64,000 nt of DNA from Stappia sp. MMSF_3263 (GCF_030733745.1 NZ_JASHIK010000023.1:1-64000); one strand, 5' to 3'; shown: positions 37,219 through 46,531, counted from the first letter of the stretch. Numbers and translations are program-made. Notes: generated by a model from the letters alone, not told the origin.

Positions 37219-37265
37219 CGCCACGCCCTCAGGCGTGGCGAGGCGGCCCGCCCCTGCGGGGGCGG
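37219..37265. terminator. Two tandem hairpins between CBS gene and hisI
   Basis: CGCCACGCC (37219-37227) pairs perfectly with GGCGTGGCG (37232-37240) through a CTCA loop, followed by CCGCCCC (37248-37254)/GGGGCGG (37259-37265). There is no T run. The position between convergent genes suggests a bidirectional 3' structure. Confidence 0.5.
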
Positions 37266-37283
37266 TGCCGAGACATCATATCT

Positions 37284-37733
37284 TCAGCCGTAGACGTCCT
37301 TGGGATCGTAGACGCGCTCGCCGCCGGTCATGTCGAGGCGGACCGATCCGTCGGGGGAGCGGGTGATGCGGCGGTAGAAGCAGGAACGGTAGCCGACATG
37401 GCAGGTGGCGCCATTGCCGGCGACCCGGACCTTGAGGACGAGGGCGTCCTGGTCGCAGTCGGTGAGGATCTCGACGACGCTCTGGACCTGTCCGGAGGTC
37501 TCGCCCTTCTTCCAGAAGGACTGCCGGGACCGGCTCCAGTAACAGGCCTCGCCCGTGTCGATCGTGCGGGCGAGCGCCTCGGCGTTCATGTAGCCGACCA
37601 TCAGCACGGTGCCGTCGTCGGCATCCGTGACGACGCAGGCGATCAGCCCGTCGGCATCGAATTTCGGCTGGAAGGCGTCACCGCCCTCGATCTCGGCCTT
37701 GCTGCCGCGCCCGGCGAAGGAAAGTTCGGTCAT
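37284..37733 (-). CDS. hisI: Phosphoribosyl-AMP cyclohydrolase
   Basis: A 149-residue enzyme of histidine biosynthesis that opens the purine ring of phosphoribosyl-AMP. Signatures are [39 protein letters not shown] and [13 protein letters not shown], with zinc-ligand cysteines in [13 protein letters not shown]. It is monofunctional, without the HisE domain. The start is the first ATG and the length fits. It is 47 bp downstream of folE on the same strand, so the pair may be co-transcribed. Confidence 0.96.
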   Translation of the reverse strand: MTELSFAGRGSKAEIEGGDAFQPKFDADGLIACVVTDADDGTVLMVGYMNAEALARTIDTGEACYWSRSRQSFWKKGETSGQVQSVVEILTDCDQDALVLKVRVAGNGATCHVGYRSCFYRRITRSPDGSVRLDMTGGERVYDPKDVYG

Positions 37734-37780
37734 GTCCGGTTGCCCGCGCCGGGCGGCGCGTCCTTTGATCGACTGAGGCC

Positions 37781-38416
37781 TCAGCCGCGACGGGTGTCGC
37801 GGATGAGGCTCATGAAACGGACCTGTTCGTTCGGATCGTCACGGAAGACGCCGGTGAACTGGGTGGTGATGGTCGACACGCCGCGCTTCTGCACGCCGCG
37901 CATTGTCATGCACTGATGCTCGGCCTCGAGCATCACGGCGATGCCGCGCGGGGCGAGATTGGTGTCGAGCGCGTCGACGATCTGCGCCGTCAGGTTTTCC
38001 TGCGTCTGCAGGCGCTTGGCGAAGATGTCCACCACCCGCGCGATCTTCGACAGGCCGACGACCCCGTCCGTGGGATAGTAGGCAACATGCGCCTCGCCGA
38101 TGAAGGGCAGCATGTGGTGTTCGCAATGGGAGAAGAACGGGATGCCGCGCACCAGCACGATGTCGTCATAGCCACCGACATCCTCGAAGGTCCGCTGCAG
38201 GTGTTCCGCCGGATCCTGGAAGTAGCCGGAGAAGATCTCCTCATAGGCCTTGGCCACGCGCTTGGGCGTGTCGAGGACGCCTTCGCGTTCCGGGTTGTCG
38301 CCCGCCCATGCCAGCAGGATGCGCACGGCCGCCTCGGCCTGCTCGCGCGTCGGGCGTCCAAGCGATGCGTCCGCTGCATCGCCGCGCTGCGCGACCGGTT
38401 TCAAGATGGCATCCAT
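37781..38416 (-). CDS. folE: GTP cyclohydrolase I
   Basis: A 211-residue type I enzyme converting GTP to dihydroneopterin triphosphate, the first step of folate/tetrahydrobiopterin synthesis. Catalytic and zinc motifs are [22 protein letters not shown] and [22 protein letters not shown], with [16 protein letters not shown] at the C-terminus. I start at the internal ATG ([12 protein letters not shown]), as the 11-residue N-terminal addition of the longer frame is not conserved. It precedes hisI on the same strand. Confidence 0.96.
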   Translation of the reverse strand: MDAILKPVAQRGDAADASLGRPTREQAEAAVRILLAWAGDNPEREGVLDTPKRVAKAYEEIFSGYFQDPAEHLQRTFEDVGGYDDIVLVRGIPFFSHCEHHMLPFIGEAHVAYYPTDGVVGLSKIARVVDIFAKRLQTQENLTAQIVDALDTNLAPRGIAVMLEAEHQCMTMRGVQKRGVSTITTQFTGVFRDDPNEQVRFMSLIRDTRRG

Positions 38417-38687
38417 CGCGGGCTCTCCCGTTTGTACTGTATTCCGCATGGCCTACGCGTCTCCCGACTGTTCGGACCACACGGACCGCTGTTTCCGGGC
38501 CGTCTCGGCGGAGACGGGATCGCATGCCAGATTGTTTGAATTGCGGCAGTTTTTCACGACCTCGTCCGCCCGGTCGACTCTCGCTGCACCTGTGTCCATT
38601 TCTTTCCTGCGTTCCACCCTATATAAGAAATGCGGAAGGGCTGTGAAGCCGGATCGCCTGCGTCACGCTTTCTTGAAGAGGCGCTTA

Positions 38688-39137
38688 ATGCTCGACGATA
38701 TCTACAACGCCAAAATTCTCGAACTCGCTGGCAATATACCTCGTCTTGGCCGCCTCGATGCCCCCGACGCCTCAGCCAAGGCGCACTCCAAGTTGTGTGG
38801 TTCGACCGTCATTGTCGACCTAAAGATGCAAAAAGGAGTTGTGACCGATTTCACGCAGGACGTCAAAGCTTGTGCGCTCGGCCAGGCCGCCGCATCGGTC
38901 GTGGCCCGCAATGTGATCGGTGCAAAGCTCGAGGAACTGCGGCTCGCGCGCGACCAGATGCGGGCGATGCTGAAGGAAAACGGTCCCCCGCCGGAAGGGC
39001 GTTTCGCCGAGGCGGAGGTGCTTCAGCCGGTGCGCGACTTCAAGGCGCGGCACGCCTCCACCCTGCTGGCCTTCGAGGCGGTCGTCGACGCGGCCGAACA
39101 GATCGAGGCGCGGCGCGGCGACGAGGCCGCCGCCTGA
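38688..39137 (+). CDS. NifU-like iron-sulfur scaffold protein
   Basis: A 149-residue IscU/SufU-type scaffold that assembles Fe-S clusters before transfer to apoproteins. Two of the three ligand cysteines are visible: HSKLCGSTVIVDL (Cys about 37) and FTQDVKACALGQAAASVV. The third, usually in a C-terminal HCS motif, is replaced by Ala (RHASTLLAFEA). This variant is known in alphaproteobacteria, so it may hold a cluster differently or serve another role. ATG 38688 follows GAAGAGG. The longer frame upstream is antisense to folE. It is divergent from folE and upstream of yidD. Confidence 0.9.
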   Translation: MLDDIYNAKILELAGNIPRLGRLDAPDASAKAHSKLCGSTVIVDLKMQKGVVTDFTQDVKACALGQAAASVVARNVIGAKLEELRLARDQMRAMLKENGPPPEGRFAEAEVLQPVRDFKARHASTLLAFEAVVDAAEQIEARRGDEAAA

Positions 39138-39174
39138 GACAAGGGGCGTCGGCGGGCGGATTTCCGGTCCCCGG

Positions 39175-39543
39175 ATGCAAGGTGCGGGCATGTGCTCAAA
39201 CGAGGATCACGCGGCCCGGACGGGCCTGCGCCCGCCCGGGCCGGTCGCGCGGGCGGTGCTGCTCCTGATCCGGGTCTACCAGCTCACGCTCTCGGCCTTT
39301 ATCGGCCGCTCATGCCGCTATGCGCCGAGCTGCTCGGGCTACATGTCCGACGCCATCCTCCGTCACGGTGTGTGGCCCGGACTGTGGATCGGTCTTGCCC
39401 GCCTGCAGCGCTGCCGTCCGGGCGGGGGGAGTGGTTTCGATCCGGTTGCGGACGACCTTCCGGCCGGTTCGCGCTGGTACCTGCCCTGGCGCTATGGCCG
39501 CTGGACGTCGGAACATATCGATCCGGCGACCCGGCTCGATTGA
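39175..39543 (+). CDS. yidD: Membrane protein insertion efficiency factor YidD
   Basis: A 122-residue YidD protein that helps YidC insert inner-membrane proteins. The signature RSCRYAPSCSGYMSDAILRHG lies in the first half, with Cys-containing PSCSGY conserved, followed by LQRCRPGG. It is longer than the usual 70-90 residues because of an N-terminal extension and a C-terminal RWYLPWRYGRW tail, a feature of rhizobial members. ATG 39175 and ATG 39190 are both possible. It lies 37 bp after the scaffold gene and may be co-transcribed. Confidence 0.92.
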   Translation: MQGAGMCSNEDHAARTGLRPPGPVARAVLLLIRVYQLTLSAFIGRSCRYAPSCSGYMSDAILRHGVWPGLWIGLARLQRCRPGGGSGFDPVADDLPAGSRWYLPWRYGRWTSEHIDPATRLD

Positions 39544-39790
39544 GGGCATGCTCGGCGGCCGCGTCGCGTGTCATGCAATTTTTGCAAAAGCCATGCGAAA
39601 CGTGTTGAAGACGACCATCCCGAATACGGATATTTGACGCGCGCACAATCGATGGGCAGGCTTGACGGGCAAATTGCGGGCCGTCCTGCCGTCCGCCCGC
39701 GAGTGCGCCGGATGCCGGCGGTTTCGTGCCCGGCCATGCGCAGCGGAACCGCAAACCAGTTCCGGCAAATCGTCCCCGGGGGACCCGGAT

Positions 39791-40906
39791 TTGGACATTC
39801 CAGAAGGCGCGGGCCTGACCCTGCGCGCTGCAACTCCCGACGACCTTCCCGCGCTTCTCGACATCGAGAACGCCTGCTTCACGCAGGACAGGATCTCGCG
39901 GCGCTCGTTCCGAAGGTTTCTGGAAAGCGCAGGCGCCTCCTGCATCCTGGCGACCCTCGAGGGCCGGCCGGCCGGCTATGCCCTGCTGCTGTTCCGCAGC
40001 GGTACGGCGCTTGCCCGCCTCTATTCCTTCGCCATGATGCCGCAGATGCGCGGACGCGGCCACGCGCGCGCCCTGCTGGGAGCGGCGGAGGCGGATGCCT
40101 TCGCCCGCGACCGGATCGTGCTCAGGCTGGAGGTGCGCGAGGACAACACGCCCGCACGGCGGCTCTATGAAAGCGTCGGTTATCGCGCCCATGGCCGCGT
40201 TCCGAACTATTACGAGGACGGCTGCGCGGCGCTGCGCATGGAAAAACCACTGCGCGACGCGGCGGCTCAAGGATCCGTCGTTCCCTATTTCGCGCAGACG
40301 AGCGAGTTCACCTGCGGCCCCTCCTGCCTGATGATGGCGCTCAAGCATTTCGACCCGCAGATCGAGACCGGCGAACGCCTGGAACTGCGGTTGTGGCGGG
40401 AGGCGACGACGATCTATCTTGCCTCCGGGCACGGCGGTTGCGGTCCCTACGGGCTGGCGGTTGCCGCGGCGCGGCGGGGTTTGCGGGCCGAGGTGCGGCT
40501 GTCGCCACCCGGCCACCTGTTCATCTCGTCTGTGCGCGATCCCGACAAGCGGCGGGTGATGGAGATCGTCCAGGACGACTACCGGGCGGAAGCGGCCGGG
40601 CTGGGCATTGCCGGGCGCGAGGAACAGTTGTCCGCCCGCGATCTTGCCGGGGAAGTGGCCGGGGGGGCGCTGGCGATCGTGCTGATTTCCGAATACCGCA
40701 TGCTGGGACGGCGAGGCCCGCACTGGGTGCTTGTCCAGGGAGAGGATGCGGGCCACCTTTTCATCCACGATCCCTGGCTTGGATACGAGGGTTACGAGAC
40801 GCCGCAGGACGCGGCCAACCTGCCGATACCGGATGCCGAATTCGACCGCATGGCGCGTTGGGGAAAGCCGCCCGTGCGCGCGCAGATCATCTTGAGAAAG
40901 GGTTGA
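39791..40906 (+). CDS. GNAT acetyltransferase fused to C39-like papain-fold peptidase
   Basis: A two-domain protein of about 372 residues. Residues 1-150 form a RimI-type GNAT N-acetyltransferase with an acetyl-CoA loop PQMRGRGHARALLG. Residues about 160-370 form a C39-like papain-fold peptidase, with Cys in SEFTCGPSCLMM (about 174), His in RGPHWVLVQ (about 310) and an Asp in FIHDPWLGYE. The start is uncertain: TTG 39791 begins at the conserved MDIPEGAGLTLRAATPDDLP, but the frame is open from 39662. The next gene, a RimK-family ATP-grasp ligase, begins 6 bp after the stop, so the two are certainly coupled. Confidence 0.85.
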   Translation: MDIPEGAGLTLRAATPDDLPALLDIENACFTQDRISRRSFRRFLESAGASCILATLEGRPAGYALLLFRSGTALARLYSFAMMPQMRGRGHARALLGAAEADAFARDRIVLRLEVREDNTPARRLYESVGYRAHGRVPNYYEDGCAALRMEKPLRDAAAQGSVVPYFAQTSEFTCGPSCLMMALKHFDPQIETGERLELRLWREATTIYLASGHGGCGPYGLAVAAARRGLRAEVRLSPPGHLFISSVRDPDKRRVMEIVQDDYRAEAAGLGIAGREEQLSARDLAGEVAGGALAIVLISEYRMLGRRGPHWVLVQGEDAGHLFIHDPWLGYEGYETPQDAANLPIPDAEFDRMARWGKPPVRAQIILRKG

Positions 40907-40912
40907 GCCACG

Positions 40913-42373
40913 ATGGCCACATGGGTTGTTCTCGTCGACAACGCAAAGGATGTTTCCAACGCCGACACGCCGCACAAGGTGATGAGCGTGCGCGACTACA
41001 TGATGCGGCCGAAACTCTTTACCGGCACGCATCCCAACATCATCAACCTGTCGCGCTCCTATTCCTACCAGGGCGCGGGTTATTACGCCTCGCTGCTGGC
41101 CGAGGCGCGCCAGCACCGCGTGCTGCCCAATGTCGAGACGATGATCGAACTGTCGCGCAAGGGGCTCTACCGGCACGCGCTTCCCGAGCTGGAGGACAGC
41201 CTCAACCGCTGCCTTGGCAAGCCGGGCGCGGCGGAGGCGGGCGAGCGCATACTGGTCTGTCTCGGCCATACCGCGATCGCCGCGCTGGAGCCGTTTGCCC
41301 GGCTGCTCTTCGACTGGTACCGGGCGCCGATCCTTGAGGTCAGCGTGGCCTCGGGCCAGTGGCGCGCGATCACCCGCATCCGCGTGGTTCCGATCCCGGA
41401 GCTGGAGGGCGATGCCCGTGCCTTCATGATGGAGAGCCTGGAGCGCTACACTCATCGCGCCTGGCGGGCACCGAAGCAGCGCGTGCCGATGAAGCATGCG
41501 CTGGCGGTGCTTTCGAACCCGAAGGAGGAGCTGCCGCCCTCGGCCCAGTCGTCGCTGCGTCACATGGCCAAGGTCGCCGCGCGCCAGGGCGTCGAGATCG
41601 TGCCCATCGGCAAGGGGGATCTCGACCGGCTGGCGCAGTATGATGCGCTGTTCATTCGCGAGACGACCAATATCGACAACCACACCTACCGTTTCGCGCG
41701 TCGCGCGGTGCAGGAGGGGATGCCGGTGATCGATGATCCGGTGTCGATGATCCGCTGCACCAACAAGGTCTATCTGGCCGAGTTGATGGAATCGCACGGC
41801 ATCCCGATCCCGAAGACGGCGATCCTTTCAAGCGTCAAGGAGGCGGCGGGACTGGAGGCGCGCCTCGGCTCGCCCGTGGTGCTGAAGATCCCGGACGGGT
41901 CCTTCAGCCGGGGCGTCTATCGGGTCGAGGGCGAGACGGCGATCGCCGCGAAGCTGAAGGAGCTTCTGGAGGACAGCGACATCATCATTGCGCAGGAATA
42001 CTGCCCGACCGAGTTCGACTGGCGCATCGGCGTGCTCGACGGCGAACCGCTCTTTGCCGTGCAGTACCTGATGGCCAAGAAGCACTGGCAGATCGTCAAG
42101 CACGAGGACGGCAAGCAGTCGAAGGAAGGCAGCTTCCGCTCCGTCTCGCTGGCGGAAACGCCTCCGGCGGTGGTGGAGACGGCGGTGCGCGCGGCGAGCC
42201 TGATCGGCGACGGGCTCTACGGTGTCGACCTGAAGTCCTTCGGCGACCGGGTCGTCGTCATCGAGGTCAACGACAACCCGAACCTCGACCACGGCGTCGA
42301 GGATTCCGCCGAAAAGGACGTGGTGTGGGAACGCCTGGTGCGCTGGTTCGTGCGCCGCATCGAGGCACGGTGA
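40913..42373 (+). CDS. RimK-family ATP-grasp ligase with N-terminal RLAN domain
   Basis: A 486-residue amide/peptide ligase. Residues about 1-150 form the RimK-like ATP-grasp N-terminal (RLAN) domain. Residues about 270-470 form the ATP-grasp catalytic core, with PVVLKIPDGSFSRGVYRV (phosphate loop), SDIIIAQEYCPTEFDWRIGV and the metal site VIEVNDNPNLDHGVE. It should join an amino acid to a carboxylate using ATP. The upstream gene encodes a GNAT plus C39 peptidase, so a product peptide could be assembled, acetylated and trimmed by this pair. The substrate is unknown. Confidence 0.9.
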   Translation: MATWVVLVDNAKDVSNADTPHKVMSVRDYMMRPKLFTGTHPNIINLSRSYSYQGAGYYASLLAEARQHRVLPNVETMIELSRKGLYRHALPELEDSLNRCLGKPGAAEAGERILVCLGHTAIAALEPFARLLFDWYRAPILEVSVASGQWRAITRIRVVPIPELEGDARAFMMESLERYTHRAWRAPKQRVPMKHALAVLSNPKEELPPSAQSSLRHMAKVAARQGVEIVPIGKGDLDRLAQYDALFIRETTNIDNHTYRFARRAVQEGMPVIDDPVSMIRCTNKVYLAELMESHGIPIPKTAILSSVKEAAGLEARLGSPVVLKIPDGSFSRGVYRVEGETAIAAKLKELLEDSDIIIAQEYCPTEFDWRIGVLDGEPLFAVQYLMAKKHWQIVKHEDGKQSKEGSFRSVSLAETPPAVVETAVRAASLIGDGLYGVDLKSFGDRVVVIEVNDNPNLDHGVEDSAEKDVVWERLVRWFVRRIEAR

Positions 42374-42395
42374 GGGGCGGGAGGAACCTGCCCGC

Positions 42396-43289
42396 TCATG
42401 ACGCCGGCGCCTGCCGCCGCCTCCCCAGCAGCCGCCAGCCGAAGGTAAGCCCGGCTGCGGCGGCAATGATGGCGACCGCGCCGGCGATCTGGACCGGCTG
42501 CAGCCTGTGGCCGAAAGCCAGGTAGTCGACCAGGATGGCAACGACCGGGTAGACGAACGAGAACGCGCCCTGGAGATGGGTCGGGAGTTTCTGCACCGCC
42601 CCGTACATCAACGTGTACATCAGGCCGGTATGAACGACACCGAGCGTGACCAGCGCTCCCCAGGCGGCGGGCCCTTGCGGCGGTTCCGCCCAGGTGGCGA
42701 AAGGGGCCAGCATGGCGATGCCGACGCCGACCTGGATCAGGGCGATCAGGTGCGGCGGCGTGCCGCTCAGCTTCTTGGTGATCAGCGCGGCCACGGCCCA
42801 GAAGAAGGCGGCGCCGAAGGCGAGCGCGATGCCGAGCGCGTAATTGGCGCCGGTGTAGCCGGCATCGGGTTTTGCCTGGACGATCATCACCACGCCGGCA
42901 AAGGCGATGGCAAGCCAGCCAAGCTTGGTTGCGGTGACCTTTTCGGACAGGAACAGCGCGCCGAAGCCGACCAGGATGAAGGGTTGCATGTTGTAGACCG
43001 CCGTCGCGATCGAGATCGAGGCCTGGCCGTAGGCACTGAACAGCATGGCCCAGTTGACGACGATGGCAACGCCGCCGAGCGCGGCGAGACCGGCGACGCG
43101 CCAGCTCAACCGGTGGCGCAGCGCGCCCTGCAGGCCGCAGATGGCGAGCAGGGCCAGTGCGCCGAAGACGCAGCGCCAGAAAACGACGTCGACGGCCGGC
43201 TGGCCGGACATGATGACGAACCATCCGATCGAGCCGAGAATGGTCATCGCTGCGATCATTTCGGTGGCGCCGCGCAGGGTCTTGTCCAT
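42396..43289 (-). CDS. DMT-superfamily transporter (EamA)
   Basis: A 297-residue inner-membrane protein with ten predicted helices in two EamA repeats (about residues 10-135 and 150-280). DMT members export amino acids, metabolites or xenobiotics in exchange for protons. The C-terminal LLGRRRQAPAS is basic, as usual for the cytoplasmic tail. It is divergent from a Lrp-family regulator with a 130-bp gap carrying a symmetric pair of ATTGTAAG elements. By family convention the substrate is likely an amino acid. The first ATG is used. Confidence 0.9.
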   Translation of the reverse strand: MDKTLRGATEMIAAMTILGSIGWFVIMSGQPAVDVVFWRCVFGALALLAICGLQGALRHRLSWRVAGLAALGGVAIVVNWAMLFSAYGQASISIATAVYNMQPFILVGFGALFLSEKVTATKLGWLAIAFAGVVMIVQAKPDAGYTGANYALGIALAFGAAFFWAVAALITKKLSGTPPHLIALIQVGVGIAMLAPFATWAEPPQGPAAWGALVTLGVVHTGLMYTLMYGAVQKLPTHLQGAFSFVYPVVAILVDYLAFGHRLQPVQIAGAVAIIAAAAGLTFGWRLLGRRRQAPAS

Positions 43290-43315
43290 GGGATGTTCTC
43301 CTGGAAACAGATGCC

Positions 43316-43391
43316 CTTACAATCGCGCCGCCGGCCCGTGCTTTCCATCTTCCAAGTAAGGTGATTTGACGAAAATTCTTTTTATTGTAAG
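43316..43391. promoter_or_regulatory. Paired inverted ATTGTAAG elements between the transporter and Lrp genes
   Basis: CTTACAAT (43316-43323) and ATTGTAAG (43384-43391) are exact inverted 8-mers, each placed 26-28 bp from the start of its gene. This symmetry suggests operator or core promoter elements shared by divergent genes. TTGACG (43366-43371) with TAAGCT (43388-43393, 16 bp spacing) is a possible promoter for the regulator. Confidence 0.5.
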
Positions 43392-43419
43392 CTTAAGTGG
43401 CGTTTATTTGGAGTTTTCC

Positions 43420-43869
43420 ATGATCGATGACGTTGATCGCCGTATTGTCGAAGCCTTGCTCGAGGATGCCCGCATGTCGCTGAAGGAGCTTGCGGGACGA
43501 GTCGGCCTGTCCTCGCCGGGGGTCTCCGAGCGCATCCGGCGGTTGCAGGAGCGCGGGGTCATCCGTGGCTTCACCGTCGATGTCGATCCCAAGGCGCTGG
43601 GCTATGCGCTGCAGGCGATCGTGCGCATCCGGCCGCTGCCGGGCAAGCTGCACATGGTCCAGCGGCATATCGAGGAGACACCGGAATTCTGCGAATGCGA
43701 CAAGGTGACGGGCGAGGATTGTTTCGTCGTGCGGCTGGTGCTGACCTCGATCGACGAGCTTGACGGTATTCTCGACAAGATCGCCGACAAGGCCGAGACG
43801 AGCACGTCCATCGTCAAGTCGCAGCCGATACGCCGCCGGCCGCCGCCTCTCGTGCCGACAGGCGCCTGA
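43420..43869 (+). CDS. Lrp/AsnC-family transcriptional regulator
   Basis: A 149-residue regulator with an N-terminal winged helix-turn-helix (DRRIVEALLEDARMSLKELA and GLSSPGVSERIRRLQERGVI, about residues 5-47) and a C-terminal RAM/ligand domain. The family senses amino acids. It is divergently placed from an EamA transporter, and a Lrp member next to an exporter commonly regulates that gene. I start at ATG 43420, preceded by TTGGAG, as the 18 residues before it are not conserved. Confidence 0.92.
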   Translation: MIDDVDRRIVEALLEDARMSLKELAGRVGLSSPGVSERIRRLQERGVIRGFTVDVDPKALGYALQAIVRIRPLPGKLHMVQRHIEETPEFCECDKVTGEDCFVVRLVLTSIDELDGILDKIADKAETSTSIVKSQPIRRRPPPLVPTGA

Positions 43870-44017
43870 TCCCGGTCGCAGGCGTCCTGCATAGCCCAAT
43901 GGCAACGCAAGGTAAGCCGCATCGGCGGAAATCGGTTTCCCGTATTCGCGATTCAGTTACTCTTGAATGGCATTATCTTCGTGTTGCTGAAAGCAGACGC
44001 ATCGGAAAGCCGGCAAA

Positions 44018-46378
44018 ATGCCCGAGGAGATCGAGCGGCTTCAGGTACTGGACAGACATGAACTCGTCTTCCTTGGACAGGACGAGAGCCTGGATCGTCT
44101 TGCCGAACTCACACGACACCAGTTCAAGGTGGACGTGGCCTCGATTTCCGTCCTCGACCGAACGACGCAGCATGTGAAGGCATCGGCAGGCGAGGCCTGC
44201 GAGACGCGGCTGCGTTCGGATTCCTTCTGCGATCAGGTCGTGATCTCGCAAAACGCGCTGCTGGTCGACGACCTGTCGAACCATGCGCTGTTTCGCGCGC
44301 GAAAGAGCGTCACGGGCGGCCCCCGCTTTCGCTCCTATGCCGGGTCGCCGATCCGCATCGATGGCCATGTCGTCGGTGTCGTCTGCCTCAAGGACCACCG
44401 GGTCGGGGTGCTTGGCGAGGACACGCTGGCCCAGCTCGAGGCCTTTGCCAGGATCGCCGCCGATCTTCTCACGGCGGCGCAGGCGCGCCGCGCCGCCGAG
44501 CGTATCGCCCGTTTCAACAATGACGGCCCGATCGTGCGCATTCGCTGGCAGGGCAAACCGGCCTGGCCCCTTGCCGGAGAGAATCCCGCGCTGGCGCGCC
44601 TGCTTGGCCTGAAGGACCCGGGCGATGCGGCCCGTTTCGGGTTCCTCAGCTTCGTCCATCCCGAGGACCGGGACGGGCTGATCCATGTGCTCAACAGCCA
44701 TCTCAACAGTCAGGCGAGCGAGACCGAGAAACAGGAATTCGAGTACCGGCTGGTTCGGCCAGACGGCCGCGAAGTGTGGGTGCATCAGTACACGCAGGGC
44801 TTTTATGGCGGCGATGGACGCCTGATCGTCGTCGAGGGGCTGCTTGTCGACCAGACGGACCAGAAACAGCTGGCATTGCAGGTGCGCGCGGCGCTGGGCC
44901 GGCTCAACATCGTCATGGATGCCGGCGAACTCGGCGCATGGGAATGCATGCTTGCGACCGGCGAGTTGCATCGAAGCCAGCAATGGGCCGCCCTGGTCGG
45001 GAAGTCGTACGATCATCTCGAACCCTCGCTGCTGTCGTGGAAGCAGGCCATTCACCCGCTCGACAGGGCGCGGTTCGAGAAGGCCTGGCGCGATCACGTG
45101 GAGGGGCGCTCGCCCGCGTTCTCGGTCGAGTGCCGCGTGCGCCACGAGATGGGACACTGGATCTGGATGCAGAATTTCGGCCGCGCCACCGACCGCGACG
45201 CGCTCGGCAACCCCTCGCGCATCATCGGTGCGAGCCGGGACGTCACCAAGCGCCAGCAGGCGTTTTTCCGGCAGAGCAAGCAAGGCGAGTTGTTCGACCT
45301 CCTCAATCGCAGCCAGCAGGCCTTCCTGATCGAGAAGGACGTGCGCAAGGCCTGCGAGATGCTGCTCGGTCCGATCATCGAGCTGTCCGAAAGCCAGTTC
45401 GGCTTCATCGGCGCGGTGGCACGGGACCCGGAGACGGGCAACCGGGAGCTTGCCATCAAGGCGATCTCGGATATTTCCTGGAACACCGAAAGCGCCCGTC
45501 TCTACGCTCTCCACGAGAAGGGGGAGCTGGTGTTCAAGAGCCTCGACAACCTGTTCGGCTCCACGATCACGACCGGGAGCGTCGTGGTCGCCAATGACGT
45601 GCCCGCGCATCCGCTGGCCAAGGGCGTGCCTGCAGGGCATCCCGTGCTGACGCGTTTCCTCGGACTGCCGATCAAGTATGGCGAGGAATTGCTGGGCATG
45701 ATCGGGCTGGCCAACCGGACGGACGAATATGACGGGGAACTGCTCGACCTGCTCGCGCCGTTGCCCATGGCGCTCGGCCTGTTGCTGCATGCCCGCAGGC
45801 TGGAGGAACAACGGGCGGAGACAGAAGAGGAACTGCAACGGCTGGCAAGCCAGGATTCACTCACCGGCTTGCTGAACCGGCGGGCCTTCATTTCGGCGAT
45901 CGAAGGCGTCGCGGAGAATCCCGACCGGATGGTCTGCCTCGCTATCGTCGATCTCGATCACTTCAAGTCGGTCAACGACGTTCATGGACATGGCGTGGGC
46001 GACGAGGTGCTGCGGGTCTTTGCCCGCTGGCTGCGGGAATGCCTGGCCGAGGGGGACCTGTGCGCGCGCATAGGCGGGGAGGAGTTTGCTGTCCTGTTGC
46101 CCGCGTCGAGCGAGGCGGAAGCGGTGGAGCGGCTTGACGCGATCCGCAAGACGATCGCGGCGCGCGAGGTCGATGTGGGAGGGATCAGGCTCGGGGTCGC
46201 GTTTTCTGCCGGCCTGTGCAGCTGGCGCCCGGATACGGAGACGGTGGAGACAGCTTTCGCGGTGGCGGACAAGGCGCTCTACGAGGCGAAGCGGGCGGGC
46301 CGCAACCGTATCCAGCTTGGCAGAATCGGCAAGGCCGATCGCCGCGGCGTTGTTGCCCACTTGCGGCAAATCTCTTAA
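44018..46378 (+). CDS. GAF-PAS-GAF-GGDEF diguanylate cyclase
   Basis: A 786-residue cytoplasmic signalling protein. The order is GAF (about 15-165), PAS with PAC (about 180-290; YRLVRPDGREVWVHQ), PAS (about 295-415; SVECRVRHEMGHWIWMQNFG), GAF (about 425-600; IELSESQFGFIGAVARDP) and GGDEF (about 610-775). The active-site motif is ARIGGEEFAVLLP (GGEEF, about 686-690), typical of functional cyclases. The inhibitory RxxD site upstream is AEGD, so product inhibition is probably lost. There is no EAL domain and no membrane segment. The start ATG is unsupported by a strong ribosome-binding site. Confidence 0.93.
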   Translation: MPEEIERLQVLDRHELVFLGQDESLDRLAELTRHQFKVDVASISVLDRTTQHVKASAGEACETRLRSDSFCDQVVISQNALLVDDLSNHALFRARKSVTGGPRFRSYAGSPIRIDGHVVGVVCLKDHRVGVLGEDTLAQLEAFARIAADLLTAAQARRAAERIARFNNDGPIVRIRWQGKPAWPLAGENPALARLLGLKDPGDAARFGFLSFVHPEDRDGLIHVLNSHLNSQASETEKQEFEYRLVRPDGREVWVHQYTQGFYGGDGRLIVVEGLLVDQTDQKQLALQVRAALGRLNIVMDAGELGAWECMLATGELHRSQQWAALVGKSYDHLEPSLLSWKQAIHPLDRARFEKAWRDHVEGRSPAFSVECRVRHEMGHWIWMQNFGRATDRDALGNPSRIIGASRDVTKRQQAFFRQSKQGELFDLLNRSQQAFLIEKDVRKACEMLLGPIIELSESQFGFIGAVARDPETGNRELAIKAISDISWNTESARLYALHEKGELVFKSLDNLFGSTITTGSVVVANDVPAHPLAKGVPAGHPVLTRFLGLPIKYGEELLGMIGLANRTDEYDGELLDLLAPLPMALGLLLHARRLEEQRAETEEELQRLASQDSLTGLLNRRAFISAIEGVAENPDRMVCLAIVDLDHFKSVNDVHGHGVGDEVLRVFARWLRECLAEGDLCARIGGEEFAVLLPASSEAEAVERLDAIRKTIAAREVDVGGIRLGVAFSAGLCSWRPDTETVETAFAVADKALYEAKRAGRNRIQLGRIGKADRRGVVAHLRQIS

Positions 46379-46531
46379 GGGAGTGTCGGGCGGCCGCCGT
46401 GTCGCTTCGAACTGGCCTGTCCAAACGCCGGGCGCCCCCCGTGTCTTGATGCAAGGAGCCGCGCGCGCGGACGGCCAGCCTTGAAACGATCGCTTACCTG
46501 CCTTGTTTGCAGGAGTGAGCAGGAGACAGAG

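Noticed and set aside
46381-46531. T-box or other riboswitch before thrS
   Set aside because: No T-box core is visible; the leader has only a short CCTGC/GCAGG hairpin near the ribosome-binding site. T-boxes are not expected in proteobacterial thrS.
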